Source of the DNA: an uncultured Clostridia bacterium
GTDB lineage: Bacteria; Bacillota; Clostridia; Oscillospirales; Ruminococcaceae
Direction of reading: 5' to 3'
DNA: 29,832 nt
Assembly: GCA_937891895.1 (NCBI GenBank)
Contig: CALATN010000056.1
Location: 1 to 29,832, forward strand
This document shows positions 14,271 through 23,612 of the stretch, piece after piece (the first letter of the stretch is position 1; every line of letters starts with the position of its first letter). A model generated the notes under the pieces. The model was given only the letters and a program-made list of their open reading frames with translations, was not told the origin of the DNA and made no database searches. The position numbers were made by a program, and so were the translations under genes.

Positions 14271-15329
14271 ATGGCTATCGTAATGGCGCTGATTGCCACT
14301 GCACTGCTTGTTGTATGGATATTTTTATCAATCAGCGTTACTAAGGAGGACATCGTTGACCTGACAATTGCACGTCGAAAAAATGCACTTGCCAAGGTAA
14401 AAAGCATCACAAAGGAAGAACACAAGAAGATTGTAAAGCTCATTAAGGACGGCGGTGATGAAAAAAGCCGTGAAGCTGACAAAATCAGAAAAAAATACGC
14501 AAAGAAGCTCAAGGAAGCTCAGAAAAGTCTTGACAAAGCTGAAAACAGCAGCCCTGACATAATTGATATTATGCCTGCCTGCGGATATTCGGCTCTGAGA
14601 AAGCTTAGCTTTGACTCGAATAACCGTCACTTCCGTAAGCTGGTACAGAACTTTACCCGTGTTGACGGAAGGGAAAACGCTTATACAAGAGCAAGACACC
14701 TTGTTGCTTCAACTGTGTCATATGCGTTAATCGGTCTGATTATTGACACGGCAATGGTTTCTATTCTCACTGCTATGGGCAACAGTGACGCTATGACAAT
14801 AGGAGCAGTCATTCTTTTGCTTACATTTGTGCTTTGTTATATTCCATTAAGTAACCTCAGACAGGAATCACAATACCGTGAGGAACGAATTGAGGCGGAA
14901 TTTCCTAATGTTGTTTCCAAGCTTGCCATGCTGATAAATTCAGGTATGGAGGTTTCAAAGGCTTGGGAAATTACAGCATATTCATCAGATGATGTGCTGT
15001 ATGAAGAAATGCAGGTGGTTGTGGAGCTTCAGAACAGTAATGTAAGCCCCGTAAGCGCCTACACACAATTTATGAACAACTGCAACAGTAAATATACATC
15101 AAAGCTTGCAACGTCCATTATGCAGAATCTTTCAAAGGGTAATGAGGAGATAGGGGCACTTTTCATTCAGATGTCAAGCGAAAGCTGGATGGAAAAGAAG
15201 CATAACTCCAAGCGACTCGGCGAAAAGGCACAAGGCAACCTTCTTATTCCTACGATTATGATTTTTATAGGAATTATGGTTATGGTCATTGTGCCGATTA
15301 TGGCAAATATGGGCGGAGCATTGGGTTAA
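14271..15329 (+). CDS. tadC: TadC-like inner-membrane platform protein (352 aa)
   Basis: A second T2SF-domain platform protein. Membrane segments lie at about 1-21, 144-168, 173-194 and 325-348. A Lys/Glu-rich, coiled-coil-like cytosolic stretch (35-92) separates the first from the others. The F domain (about 208-345) has EAEFPNVVSKLAMLINSGMEVSKAW, a typical TadC signature. The length fits. GGGGG lies 7 nt before the ATG. The gene follows tadB after 15 nt. Confidence 0.9.
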   Translation: MAIVMALIATALLVVWIFLSISVTKEDIVDLTIARRKNALAKVKSITKEEHKKIVKLIKDGGDEKSREADKIRKKYAKKLKEAQKSLDKAENSSPDIIDIMPACGYSALRKLSFDSNNRHFRKLVQNFTRVDGRENAYTRARHLVASTVSYALIGLIIDTAMVSILTAMGNSDAMTIGAVILLLTFVLCYIPLSNLRQESQYREERIEAEFPNVVSKLAMLINSGMEVSKAWEITAYSSDDVLYEEMQVVVELQNSNVSPVSAYTQFMNNCNSKYTSKLATSIMQNLSKGNEEIGALFIQMSSESWMEKKHNSKRLGEKAQGNLLIPTIMIFIGIMVMVIVPIMANMGGALG

Positions 15330-15360
15330 TCTTAAACAATTTATAATGGAGGGGATTTTT

Positions 15361-15609
15361 ATGACAGGTTTAAACAAGCTTGCAACACTTGCATACGTAA
15401 AGGCTACTACAGCTATTGAAAATGCAAAGGCTAAGATTAAGTCCGAAATCGAATCCTTCAACAGCGACGAAAGAGGCGTTGAGGGCTTCGTAGTAGCTAT
15501 CATCCTTATTGCAATTGCTGCTATTTTCGCACTCATCTTCAAGGATGCAATTGCTGGTTGGGTTGAGCAGGTTATTGCAAAAATCAATGAAATTTTTGAA
15601 GATCCGTAA
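15361..15609 (+). CDS. Small Flp1-like pilin candidate (82 aa)
   Basis: Probably the major pilin. A charged N-terminal part (1-38) is followed by a hydrophobic helix (about 43-60) and a short amphipathic C-terminal helix ending in DP, the shape of the Flp1-like pilins of Firmicutes. The open frame extends upstream, but the start is put at the ATG at 15361 because GGAGGGG lies 6 nt before it and anything longer overlaps tadC. The leader end reads DERG-VEG: Gly39 could be the cleavage site, but the Glu expected at +5 is absent. A strong terminator hairpin follows at once, which would enrich this message over the downstream genes. Confidence 0.82.
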   Translation: MTGLNKLATLAYVKATTAIENAKAKIKSEIESFNSDERGVEGFVVAIILIAIAAIFALIFKDAIAGWVEQVIAKINEIFEDP

Positions 15610-15638
15610 TAAATAACTCTGTTTAATAAACGATAATT

Positions 15639-15692
15639 TGCTGCGGCTGCACGTTATTGCAGTTGTTACGGCGCAGCCGCAGCATATTTTTT
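15639..15692 (+). terminator. Terminator/attenuator after the pilin gene
   Basis: A perfect 12-bp GC-rich stem (15639-15650 with 15673-15684) with a 22-nt loop, followed by TATTTTTT. The Tad genes continue on the same strand beyond it and I see no new promoter in 15693-15733, so it is probably leaky, setting a high pilin-to-machinery ratio and protecting the pilin mRNA 3' end. Confidence 0.85.
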
Positions 15693-15733
15693 CGCAAATC
15701 TGACTTATGTACAAACGAAAGGACTGTATAAAA

Positions 15734-16414
15734 GTGAATTTCAAAAAGGATGAAAAGGGGCAGCTTATGCTGGAGGCAGCTATTATTTACCCCATGCTGA
15801 TTATTATTCTTGTATTTCTTTTGTATATAATTCTGCTTTGCGCACAGAGGGCACAGATTGTTTCGGCGGCGGAACAGACTATGGTTTACGTCAAATATAT
15901 CTGTTCGGGAAATTATGATATCAAAAACTACTCTATGGGAAAGGATATGACGTTGCCTTCATCCGAACAATACAATGTTTACGCTAATCTTTTTGAAACA
16001 CCGAACAGCAGGCTCGAAAAGCTGAAAAATGGCAAATCAGGTCTGAGTGTGAACAATATATTCAATTACTATAACGGAACTCCCCTGCTTGGCAATATTG
16101 AAAACATCGATGTAAGCATCGAGGGTAAAAACTATGTTGTTTATACTCAGATGGATCTGACGGTTACATATACTATAAAGCAATTTCTGAACTTTTCCTT
16201 TATCGGCGGTGAATCAATGAACAAGCCGACCTTCACGGTCAAGGTCAGCGGTGTAATTTCCGACCCTACGGAAACGATAAGAAATCTCCAGTTTGTTGAT
16301 TATCTGCTTGTGGAAACAGAAATGGATCAGAAAATTAAATCCTTTATGGAAAATCATTCAATCAGTTCTCTTTTTGATACTATAAAGGGTTGGTTTGGAA
16401 CAGATGAGAAATAA
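15734..16414 (+). CDS. tadE: TadE-like pseudopilin (226 aa)
   Basis: A minor pseudopilin or assembly factor. The N-terminus has a canonical type IVb processing site: KDEKG9 then QLMLE with Glu at +5, followed by a hydrophobic helix (15-37). The rest is predicted to be outside the membrane. The frame opens with an ATG at 15707, but that has no ribosome site; I choose the GTG at 15734, which has AAAGGA 10 nt upstream and gives the usual short basic leader. The next gene starts 23 nt after its stop. Confidence 0.87.
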   Translation: MNFKKDEKGQLMLEAAIIYPMLIIILVFLLYIILLCAQRAQIVSAAEQTMVYVKYICSGNYDIKNYSMGKDMTLPSSEQYNVYANLFETPNSRLEKLKNGKSGLSVNNIFNYYNGTPLLGNIENIDVSIEGKNYVVYTQMDLTVTYTIKQFLNFSFIGGESMNKPTFTVKVSGVISDPTETIRNLQFVDYLLVETEMDQKIKSFMENHSISSLFDTIKGWFGTDEK

Positions 16415-16437
16415 AAAAGGATTAGGGGGCAATACAG

Positions 16438-19356
16438 ATGCTTCAGTTTATGAGAAATAACAGGGGTGCACTTTCGATATTTACGTTGTTCATACTTATA
16501 CCTGTAATGGTATTGTCTGGACTGCTTATTGACTTTGCACGAGCAATGGCAGTACGTGCACAGGCTGCATCGACAGCAGAAACTTATGCGAACTCATATC
16601 TGAGTATGTATGACGAAATGCTGAACGAGCTTTACGGCTTGTTTGCTGTTACACAATCAAAAGACGGAACAGAAGCACTTAATCAGCTGGAAGCATATAT
16701 GAAGGCTACTTATGCTACCGATTCTGTCGGAGGCACACAGCTTAATAACTCAAACGCATTAGGCTTGCAGGATGCGCTGAAGCGTGTTATTTTCGGAAGC
16801 AGCGATTATTCAGACGCACTTCCGCTGACGGGAAATGCTTTTTCAGCTGTATCAACAACAGTAGGAAAGCCTCTTGTTAACACTGCAAACGGTTATACCG
16901 ATTATGATGCTTTGCAGATGCAGATATCCGAATACATAAAGTTTATCGGTCCGACGGATTTGATTTCTTCGGGAATTGCAGGACTTATTCAGCCCGGTAA
17001 TGACACTGAAAACAAAGTTGCGGAATCAAACAAGAATTTTAAGAGAATACAGCAAAAGCAGGCTATTGATGACGAAATCACTAATTTAAATACTCAGATT
17101 ACCAATATGTATAATGCAATGGCAAATTATGAATATGTGCTTGAAAATTATTATAAGTCAATAAAAAATTATTCTGTGAACAGCATTAACACTTATAGGG
17201 ATTCGATATTTCTTATCACCAATACATATGCAGCATATAAAAATCTTTTTACGCCGATAGATAATGCAGGAACAGCCTCAGGATACGAAAGTCAGCTTAA
17301 TGCTTTGCTCTCTCCTCAAAATATGTCTCCTTATTTGCTTACCAATTTTCATATTTTAATATGCTCATTTAAAGAGGCTTATGAATTGGAATTGTATGAT
17401 GCTGCATTGATTGATGCAGCAATTACTACGGGTGAAATTGCAAACAGTGAAAAAACTGAGGAATACAGATCATATTTTACAGAAAACAAATCTTATGCTC
17501 CTATGACATTCAGCTACTATGAGTTAGTGAATGCAAGAACACAGTTAGAAACATACGCCTCAAAAATGAAAATACAACTGAACCAAATAAAAAACAACAT
17601 AAATGCATTGGTTCAGGAACTTGACAGTGAAATCAATGCTTTGCCAAGTAATGATCCACAAAGAAAAAGCTTAATAGATTTCCGTGATGGTTTGAAAAAA
17701 GATTATGCACCAATTCTTGACAGTAATGCAAACGGAACAGGCGACCAACGAAAAATGTGGGTTATAGCCAATGCAGATTATTCCGTTATCGACAATGTTT
17801 TTGTCGAAGAATCAAAAATCATTGAACAAAAACTAATTGATGATTTTGAAGATGTATTTGATGATAACATTGGAGTTGCACAATTTGACGATTATCTTGA
17901 AGACAGACAAGAAAAAATAACCGATGCTGTTAACGATGTTCAAGATACAACATCTGATATGGAAACAACATTGGAAAATATTTCAAAGTGGATTACTGAA
18001 ACTGATAATGCTGTTACAGTTACTGATGAAAAAGGAATATATTCTACAGATTATGCTTTCGTAGTTTCATTTCCCCTTACAAACTCGAAGTTATCGGATT
18101 ATTACACCAAATTTGACCAAAACAATAACATAATTTCCGGAAATATTACTTACAAAGAATTATACAATACTTTGAAGGATTGGAATACAAATCCAACCGA
18201 AGAAGAAGAAAAAAAGAAAGACGATTTCAATAACATCACAGATAATCTGTGGAAAGCAATTAAGGATACCAAGTTTGACAATACCAAGATGCGCAGCTCT
18301 CTTGAAAACAAAATTATGCCGAAAGGTGCGGTTACTTCGGGTGATCCGAATGCTGAAAAAACCGAGCTAAAAACTATACTTGAAGACAATCCTGATGGAT
18401 TTGGTTCTGTTAGTGCAGGAACTGAATACATAAACAAGCTTATGCTGATGATGTATGATTACGGAATGTTCACCAGTCAGACAAGTGACAAGGAATGTGA
18501 CTCGGATAATATGGTCAAGACCATACAGCCTTTTTCCTATCAGGGTATTGCTCTTGCTAAAAGCACAGGCACTGACAAATACGAGGCTTCCGACACGAAC
18601 TTTATGCTGTACGGAGAAATGGAATACATTTTCAATGGCAATGCTGATCCGAAGAAAAATTTCAATGCTGTTAGAAACAGTCTTTCTATGATTCGTTTTG
18701 TTCCTAACTATATCAGTACATACACAATAGATGAAATCAATGCTATTATCAATAGTATTCAGACGGCATTGTCATGGTGTCCATTAGCTGCAATAGTTGT
18801 AACTCAGGGTTTAAGACTTGCTATTGCTGGTTTTGAAACTTGGTGTGACCTTGACTTGCTTTACGGCGGACACAAGGTCCAGTTCTACAAAAACTCGCTT
18901 GGAGATTTATCTCTGATTACCAAACTTGAAACAACACAAGCTGGTAAGGATGCCTCTGAAGCTATAAAAACTAACTTTAATGTAGATTTAACACAAAAAC
19001 GCAAGGCAAGTGCTGGTAATATCGAAATCAGCTACAGCCAGTATCTCATAATTCTGCAAATGCTGTTCGTCTCGCGGGATGATATGATTAAACGAACGGC
19101 CGACCTGATTGACACCAATATGAACTATATAAAAAGCGGTGCTATAACAAATGATGACGGAAAATCAACGGTTTCAATCACTTACTCGCTTACTAAGGCA
19201 AATACAGCTGTTTCTGCAACCTGTACTGTCAAGAACAATTTCATTTTTATTGGCGGTGTAATGAATACTGATGCAGCAGGATATGAAAATGCAAGTCAGC
19301 TTGCAAAAGATAATGAAAACAAAACCTACGATTATACGGTAATGCGCGAATACTAA
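16438..19356 (+). CDS. Large TadG-like (DUF5702-like) pilus-associated protein (972 aa)
   Basis: The N-terminus (NNRG10-ALSIFTLFILIPVMVLSGLLIDFARAM) has a pilin-like hydrophobic helix after a Gly but no Glu at +5, followed by STAETYANSYLSMYDEMLNELYGLFAV, a pattern I associate with DUF5702 proteins of Firmicute Tad loci. The body is long and extracellular in prediction, with helical, coiled-coil-like stretches (about 195-260, 355-420, 480-520) rich in Asn, Asp and Lys. A C-terminal hydrophobic patch (about 770-800) may be another membrane-contacting segment. TadG proteins are thought to anchor or shape the pilus base. AGGGGG precedes the ATG. The middle is more AT-rich and diverged, as for exposed surface proteins. 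Confidence 0.8.
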   Translation: MLQFMRNNRGALSIFTLFILIPVMVLSGLLIDFARAMAVRAQAASTAETYANSYLSMYDEMLNELYGLFAVTQSKDGTEALNQLEAYMKATYATDSVGGTQLNNSNALGLQDALKRVIFGSSDYSDALPLTGNAFSAVSTTVGKPLVNTANGYTDYDALQMQISEYIKFIGPTDLISSGIAGLIQPGNDTENKVAESNKNFKRIQQKQAIDDEITNLNTQITNMYNAMANYEYVLENYYKSIKNYSVNSINTYRDSIFLITNTYAAYKNLFTPIDNAGTASGYESQLNALLSPQNMSPYLLTNFHILICSFKEAYELELYDAALIDAAITTGEIANSEKTEEYRSYFTENKSYAPMTFSYYELVNARTQLETYASKMKIQLNQIKNNINALVQELDSEINALPSNDPQRKSLIDFRDGLKKDYAPILDSNANGTGDQRKMWVIANADYSVIDNVFVEESKIIEQKLIDDFEDVFDDNIGVAQFDDYLEDRQEKITDAVNDVQDTTSDMETTLENISKWITETDNAVTVTDEKGIYSTDYAFVVSFPLTNSKLSDYYTKFDQNNNIISGNITYKELYNTLKDWNTNPTEEEEKKKDDFNNITDNLWKAIKDTKFDNTKMRSSLENKIMPKGAVTSGDPNAEKTELKTILEDNPDGFGSVSAGTEYINKLMLMMYDYGMFTSQTSDKECDSDNMVKTIQPFSYQGIALAKSTGTDKYEASDTNFMLYGEMEYIFNGNADPKKNFNAVRNSLSMIRFVPNYISTYTIDEINAIINSIQTALSWCPLAAIVVTQGLRLAIAGFETWCDLDLLYGGHKVQFYKNSLGDLSLITKLETTQAGKDASEAIKTNFNVDLTQKRKASAGNIEISYSQYLIILQMLFVSRDDMIKRTADLIDTNMNYIKSGAITNDDGKSTVSITYSLTKANTAVSATCTVKNNFIFIGGVMNTDAAGYENASQLAKDNENKTYDYTVMREY

Positions 19357-19367
19357 GGGGTGATGAA

Positions 19368-20282
19368 ATGAGCCTTATTAAAAATGAAAAGGGTGCTATA
19401 TTTATTGAGGCTGCTGTTGTTATTCCGCTGCTTATGGTAGTTATGATGCTTTTTGTGTATCTGATAAATATTTTCATTGTACAAAGTCTTGTTCAATATT
19501 CGCTTAATCAGACAGTCAACGAGCTTGGAAATTACACCTACTATCTTGATTATGTAGGTATGATTGAGTGGAGTAACTCTACAAACGGCAAGCTTGCCAA
19601 TGACACTGAAAAGCTCAGAAGCGATATAGACAAGGTCAGCACAGCTTATAATGATGTTGTGTCAGCACTGAACTCAGGTAAGACCACTCTTGAACAAGTG
19701 AACACAGGAAATCTGACGATTGATGGCATAAAAACATTTGTTGCAGGTGCAAGTGAAACCAAAGGCAAGATTGAAACTGCCAAGGGAAGCGTATCAGACG
19801 TATGGAGTATTGTAAAACAATATGCTGCAAACCCTATGGAGCTGGTAGAGCTTTTGAAATCTCAGGCTCTCCTTGAAGCCAAAAATCTCGGTCACTCGCT
19901 TATAGGAGCATTGCTTGGAAAAATGATGATGGATAAGTACATCGATGCTGATATACTTGAAGGCTGCGGTGTGGTGTCTACCTCATACAACGGAACATTG
20001 AGCAATGATGAATATCTGAAAGGCATAGACGGTATGGACTTCTCTGCTTCATCATTTCTTGGAAGTGATGATACACGAGTAATTGACCTTGTCGTGGTGT
20101 ACAGAATAAAATTCCCTTTCAATCTGTCAGGCTTCCTGAATATTGAAAGCGGTCCGCTGTATGACAATTCCCTTCTTATTGTTCAGAGAGCTGTAGGCTA
20201 TGGATGGGTAAACGGTGATGCAACTGCCAAGGGAAAGTATAACGGTACGGAGAAGAAAGGATTTTCTGATATATGGTCATAA
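19368..20282 (+). CDS. Second TadE/TadF-like pseudopilin (304 aa)
   Basis: The N-terminal site NEKG9 then AIFIE with Glu at +5 is a canonical prepilin peptidase target, followed by a hydrophobic helix (14-38). The extracellular part is about 265 aa, with a helical region (80-170) and no Cys-rich domain. AAGGGGTG lies 5 nt before the ATG. Its last 10 bases overlap the start of the prepilin peptidase gene, indicating translational coupling. It may be the minor pseudopilin that primes or caps the filament. Confidence 0.85.
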   Translation: MSLIKNEKGAIFIEAAVVIPLLMVVMMLFVYLINIFIVQSLVQYSLNQTVNELGNYTYYLDYVGMIEWSNSTNGKLANDTEKLRSDIDKVSTAYNDVVSALNSGKTTLEQVNTGNLTIDGIKTFVAGASETKGKIETAKGSVSDVWSIVKQYAANPMELVELLKSQALLEAKNLGHSLIGALLGKMMMDKYIDADILEGCGVVSTSYNGTLSNDEYLKGIDGMDFSASSFLGSDDTRVIDLVVVYRIKFPFNLSGFLNIESGPLYDNSLLIVQRAVGYGWVNGDATAKGKYNGTEKKGFSDIWS

Positions 20283-20923
20283 AAATCATTGTTTTTATCA
20301 TTGCTGCTGTTCTTTTTTATGCAGCGCTGTGCACATCACTTAATACGTACTTTAAAAACGAATTCAAATTTCCGAAAAAGATACTGTTTTCTGACAAAAA
20401 AACGGCTATGCTTTCAGCTATTGCTGCTGTTCTTTCCTGCGTATGTCTTTACTTCTGTGACGCAACAGCTTTCGGACGCATATTCCTCTTTTATGTATTT
20501 TGCATCTTTCTCGCAGCGGCAGCTGTAACGGACATTAAGAAAAACATAATTCCGAATAAGCTCATACTTATCCTTGCGGGTATATGGCTGATATACATAA
20601 TTGCATATATTATAGTTGACAGAAGCAATGGTATAGCTTCACTTATCAGCTCGTTGGCAGGCTTCATATTCTCACTGCTGGTTTTCGGTGTTGGTTATGT
20701 TTTTATGAAAAACAAGCTTGGCGGCGGAGATGTAAAGCTTACTCTTGTTATGGGACTTATTCTTACAGGTGATGCAATATTCGGTGCATTGATTTATGGT
20801 TTGGGTCTGAGTCTTGTTTTTGCAATAGCTGCAATGATTACAAAAAAAATGAAAATGACTGATTGTATGCCGTTTGCTCCGTTTCTTTTCCTTGGAACTG
20901 TGGCAGCAATTGCAGTTATATAA
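20273..20923 (+). CDS. tadV: Prepilin peptidase TadV/CpaA (216 aa)
   Basis: A membrane aspartyl peptidase that trims the prepilin leaders. Both catalytic aspartates are visible: Asp87 in AVTDIKKNIIPN and Asp153 in GGGDVKL. About six hydrophobic segments cover the chain; the N-terminal zinc-finger/methylase domain of PilD is absent, as in other TadV proteins. The gene overlaps the upstream pseudopilin gene by 10 nt; AAAGGA precedes the ATG. Its expected targets in this locus are the two TadE-like proteins and probably the small pilin. Confidence 0.93.
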   Translation: MVIKIIVFIIAAVLFYAALCTSLNTYFKNEFKFPKKILFSDKKTAMLSAIAAVLSCVCLYFCDATAFGRIFLFYVFCIFLAAAAVTDIKKNIIPNKLILILAGIWLIYIIAYIIVDRSNGIASLISSLAGFIFSLLVFGVGYVFMKNKLGGGDVKLTLVMGLILTGDAIFGALIYGLGLSLVFAIAAMITKKMKMTDCMPFAPFLFLGTVAAIAVI

Positions 20924-20937
20924 AGGAGTGTCTTGAA

Positions 20938-22248
20938 ATGCAGAAATATAAGCTTATGCTTGTTTTGCCATTTTTAATTCTTATAATTCTGGTCTGGGGA
21001 ACTCAGGGTTCAGAAGCCGAAGAAGCTGAAAAGCAGCTTTTGCTTCAACAGGAGCTTGTTTCTCAGGCACAGGTGTTTGCAGAGGATGAAATTTATTTCC
21101 GTGCCGCTGCAAGACTGGAAGAGGCTTTGGAAATAAATACTTCTGAAAACGGCAACATTGAAGTGCTCCTTCTTGAATATTATTACGCTGATGGTAACTA
21201 TGACAGCTGGATTTCACTTATTTCAAGCCGCATAAACAATCTCTCCGCTTCAGAGGACGAAATATTAAGTCTTATTGAATACTATAAGGATAAAAAGGCT
21301 TATGATGAAATGCTTTCTACGGTAAAAACAGGCTTGCAGTTGTATCCTCAATCAGAAAGAATTGCTGACATGCAGACATCTGTTATTTATGAATACTCAT
21401 ATAAGAACTGTGACTTTGAAGATATTGCTCCTATGTATGACGGAGCTACGGCGATATGTATGGACAATAAATGGGCTTACACATCCTTCAACGGAAGAAT
21501 TCCTGATTCGTTTATATACGATGATGCAACTTCATTCTGCAATGGATATGCTGCGGTTAAGCTTGAAGATGAAGTATGTCTTATAAACAGCAGTATGAAG
21601 AAATTTTCTGTCTGCCATGACAATAAAGTTGATGGTGTATTCCTGTATGACGGCATAAGAGTAATTGTCACATCAGGAGAAAAATATATGATTGCCGATT
21701 ATGAAATGAATATTATCGGAGATGCATTTGATTTTATCGGCGCCTCATCGGGAAATATGCGTGCAGCACGCACTGGCAGCAAATGGGTATTTACGGATGA
21801 CAACGGTAAAAAAGCTATTGATGCAGAGTTTGATGATATTGCACTCAATAATAAATACAGCGCATTCTGCGGTGATATCGCTTTTGTTTCTCAAGACAGT
21901 TCATATAAAATGATAAACTCTAAAGGTGAATCTGTCAATACCGCTTCCTTCGAAGGTGCATATCCATTCATTGAATCAGGTGCGCCTGCCGCTGTTAAAA
22001 AGGACGGCAAATGGGGCTTTGCAAATGCTTCAGGCGAAATTGTAATACCTTGCACTTACGAATCGGCAAAATCATTTTCACACGGACTTGCTGCTGTACA
22101 GCAAAATGGCAAATGGGGCTATATAAACATTGCAAATGAAATGATTATTCCTGCTGAATATACTTCTGCAGAGCCCTTTGAAAATAAACAGGCAATAGTA
22201 CATGATGGTATTTCTTACGGAATTATCACCCTTGACTACTATGAATAA
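20938..22248 (+). CDS. Membrane-anchored WG-repeat protein with TPR-like part (436 aa)
   Basis: A signal-anchor helix (5-21) is followed by a helical, TPR-like region (about 30-160, including YFRAAARLEEALEIN) and at least four WG-type beta repeats (about 175-430), best seen in GKWGFANASGEIVIPCTY and GKWGYINIANEMIIPAEY. WG repeats are common in secreted or surface proteins of gut Firmicutes; their ligand is unknown. The frame is open from 20863, but the ATG at 20938, with AAAGGAG 10 nt upstream, is the real start. Its place directly after tadV suggests an extracytoplasmic accessory role in the pilus, perhaps in the place of a TadD-type TPR protein; that is inference. Confidence 0.83.
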   Translation: MQKYKLMLVLPFLILIILVWGTQGSEAEEAEKQLLLQQELVSQAQVFAEDEIYFRAAARLEEALEINTSENGNIEVLLLEYYYADGNYDSWISLISSRINNLSASEDEILSLIEYYKDKKAYDEMLSTVKTGLQLYPQSERIADMQTSVIYEYSYKNCDFEDIAPMYDGATAICMDNKWAYTSFNGRIPDSFIYDDATSFCNGYAAVKLEDEVCLINSSMKKFSVCHDNKVDGVFLYDGIRVIVTSGEKYMIADYEMNIIGDAFDFIGASSGNMRAARTGSKWVFTDDNGKKAIDAEFDDIALNNKYSAFCGDIAFVSQDSSYKMINSKGESVNTASFEGAYPFIESGAPAAVKKDGKWGFANASGEIVIPCTYESAKSFSHGLAAVQQNGKWGYINIANEMIIPAEYTSAEPFENKQAIVHDGISYGIITLDYYE

Positions 22249-22290
22249 GCTTTATTGTTCGCTGAAAAATATCTGAAAGGAACTGATTTT

Positions 22291-23601
22291 ATGAATATAA
22301 CAAATTATGAACTGATTAACAGCATTGCTAACAATACTCTGAATGTCACTAAAAATCCTGAAGGAAATTATGACACTCTTGCATTGAAAATTTTCCGTTC
22401 TGATTGTCCGTATTTTGCTGCACCTGTAAATGAGGTAACTATAAACGGTGAAACTATTTTCAAGTATGATCTGGCAAATTTCACTGCTATAGAAAATATC
22501 AATATGAAAATGACCTCCAACGAATTTATGCAGCTGCTCAAAAATCTTATTACACCATTGACTGAATGCTGTGACTGGATGCTGGACGGAAATTATTTTG
22601 TTATGAATACAAAATATGTTTTTATCAGCTCATACGATTACAGAGTAAGATACATATATTCATTCGACCTTGACAACCGCTGTGATGACAAGGAAATTAC
22701 AGCTTTCTTTTCAGAGGTTATCAAAAATGTAAGAATTACTGATTCAACTGATCTGAACAATGTTCTTCTCAGAATGATTGTAGACAACAATGTTTCCATT
22801 GCTTCGCTTCTTGATATGATAAGCCGTTACGGCAACAAGGCAGCGGATAAGAATGCTCCTGTTAAGAATACGGTTCATCCTGTACAGCCTGTTGAGGCTG
22901 TTGCTCAGGAGCCTCAGACTAAAAAGCCGGAAAAAACTGAAGTAAAGTTCCCGAAAATACCTGTCCCTTCCGTAAAACAGGAACCAGAAATTAAAGAAAC
23001 AAAACCTGAAAATGCTCCTTCCTCCGAAAGAGATGACGCTATGGAAAAGCTTTTCGGCGGCAGCAAGCCTAAAAAGCCTTCTGCTAAAAAGCAAAAGGAA
23101 AAGAAGCCTGCTCAGAACGAAGCTAAGCCAAAGGAATCACTGCTTTCATTCCTTAAAAAGGACAGGTCAGCTGTTCCTGCACAGCAGCCACAGGCTGAAG
23201 CTGTTATCGAAAGCGATGAAACAGTATTCGAATTCGGCAATGAAACCGAGTTTGCAGGTGACGGTCCATATTTTGTACTCAAGGAGAAAAATGGTCCGCT
23301 GAATGCACCTCAGAGAATTGATATCGTTTTTGACGGAAATGGAGAGATGTATATCGGCCGTCAGTCTGACGGTGCAGATTTCATCGGATACAAGTTCGAT
23401 TCAGGTTTCAAAAAGATAAGCCGCAGACACGCAAAAATCACCGGCAATCAATCCGAGTATTTTATTACTGATCTGGGCTCTGCAAACAAAACTATTATGA
23501 ATGGTCAGACACTCAGACCAAATGAAACCTATCCCCTGTCTGACGGTTCTGTCCTGATCTTCGGAGATAGTCTGTATGTATATGAGTTCAGAGTAATATA
23601 A
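22291..23601 (+). CDS. FHA-domain protein with conserved N-terminal domain (436 aa)
   Basis: A cytosolic phosphothreonine-reading adaptor. The N-terminal domain (1-180, DUF6382-like in my reading) is followed by a Pro/Lys/Glu-rich disordered linker (190-310) and a C-terminal FHA domain (about 327-436) with GR (356-357), SRRH (377-380) and DLGSANKTIMNG (394-405), the key phosphopeptide-binding set. The frame can be extended to a TTG at 22255, but the ATG at 22291 has GAAAGGA before it. It is followed by the PP2C phosphatase after 11 nt. Its linker has several Thr/Ser that the neighbouring kinase could modify. Confidence 0.88.
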   Translation: MNITNYELINSIANNTLNVTKNPEGNYDTLALKIFRSDCPYFAAPVNEVTINGETIFKYDLANFTAIENINMKMTSNEFMQLLKNLITPLTECCDWMLDGNYFVMNTKYVFISSYDYRVRYIYSFDLDNRCDDKEITAFFSEVIKNVRITDSTDLNNVLLRMIVDNNVSIASLLDMISRYGNKAADKNAPVKNTVHPVQPVEAVAQEPQTKKPEKTEVKFPKIPVPSVKQEPEIKETKPENAPSSERDDAMEKLFGGSKPKKPSAKKQKEKKPAQNEAKPKESLLSFLKKDRSAVPAQQPQAEAVIESDETVFEFGNETEFAGDGPYFVLKEKNGPLNAPQRIDIVFDGNGEMYIGRQSDGADFIGYKFDSGFKKISRRHAKITGNQSEYFITDLGSANKTIMNGQTLRPNETYPLSDGSVLIFGDSLYVYEFRVI

Positions 23602-23612
23602 GGTGATTCAAT

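Noticed and set aside
15289..15360. Longer N-terminus for the pilin candidate
   Set aside because: It would overlap the tadC coding region and lacks a ribosome site, while the ATG at 15361 follows GGAGGGG.
15707..15733. ATG at 15707 as the start of the TadE-like gene
   Set aside because: It has no ribosome site and lies just after the T-tract of a terminator; the GTG at 15734 has AAAGGA upstream and gives a normal short leader.
22255..22290. TTG at 22255 as the start of the FHA protein
   Set aside because: No ribosome site; the ATG at 22291 has GAAAGGA before it.
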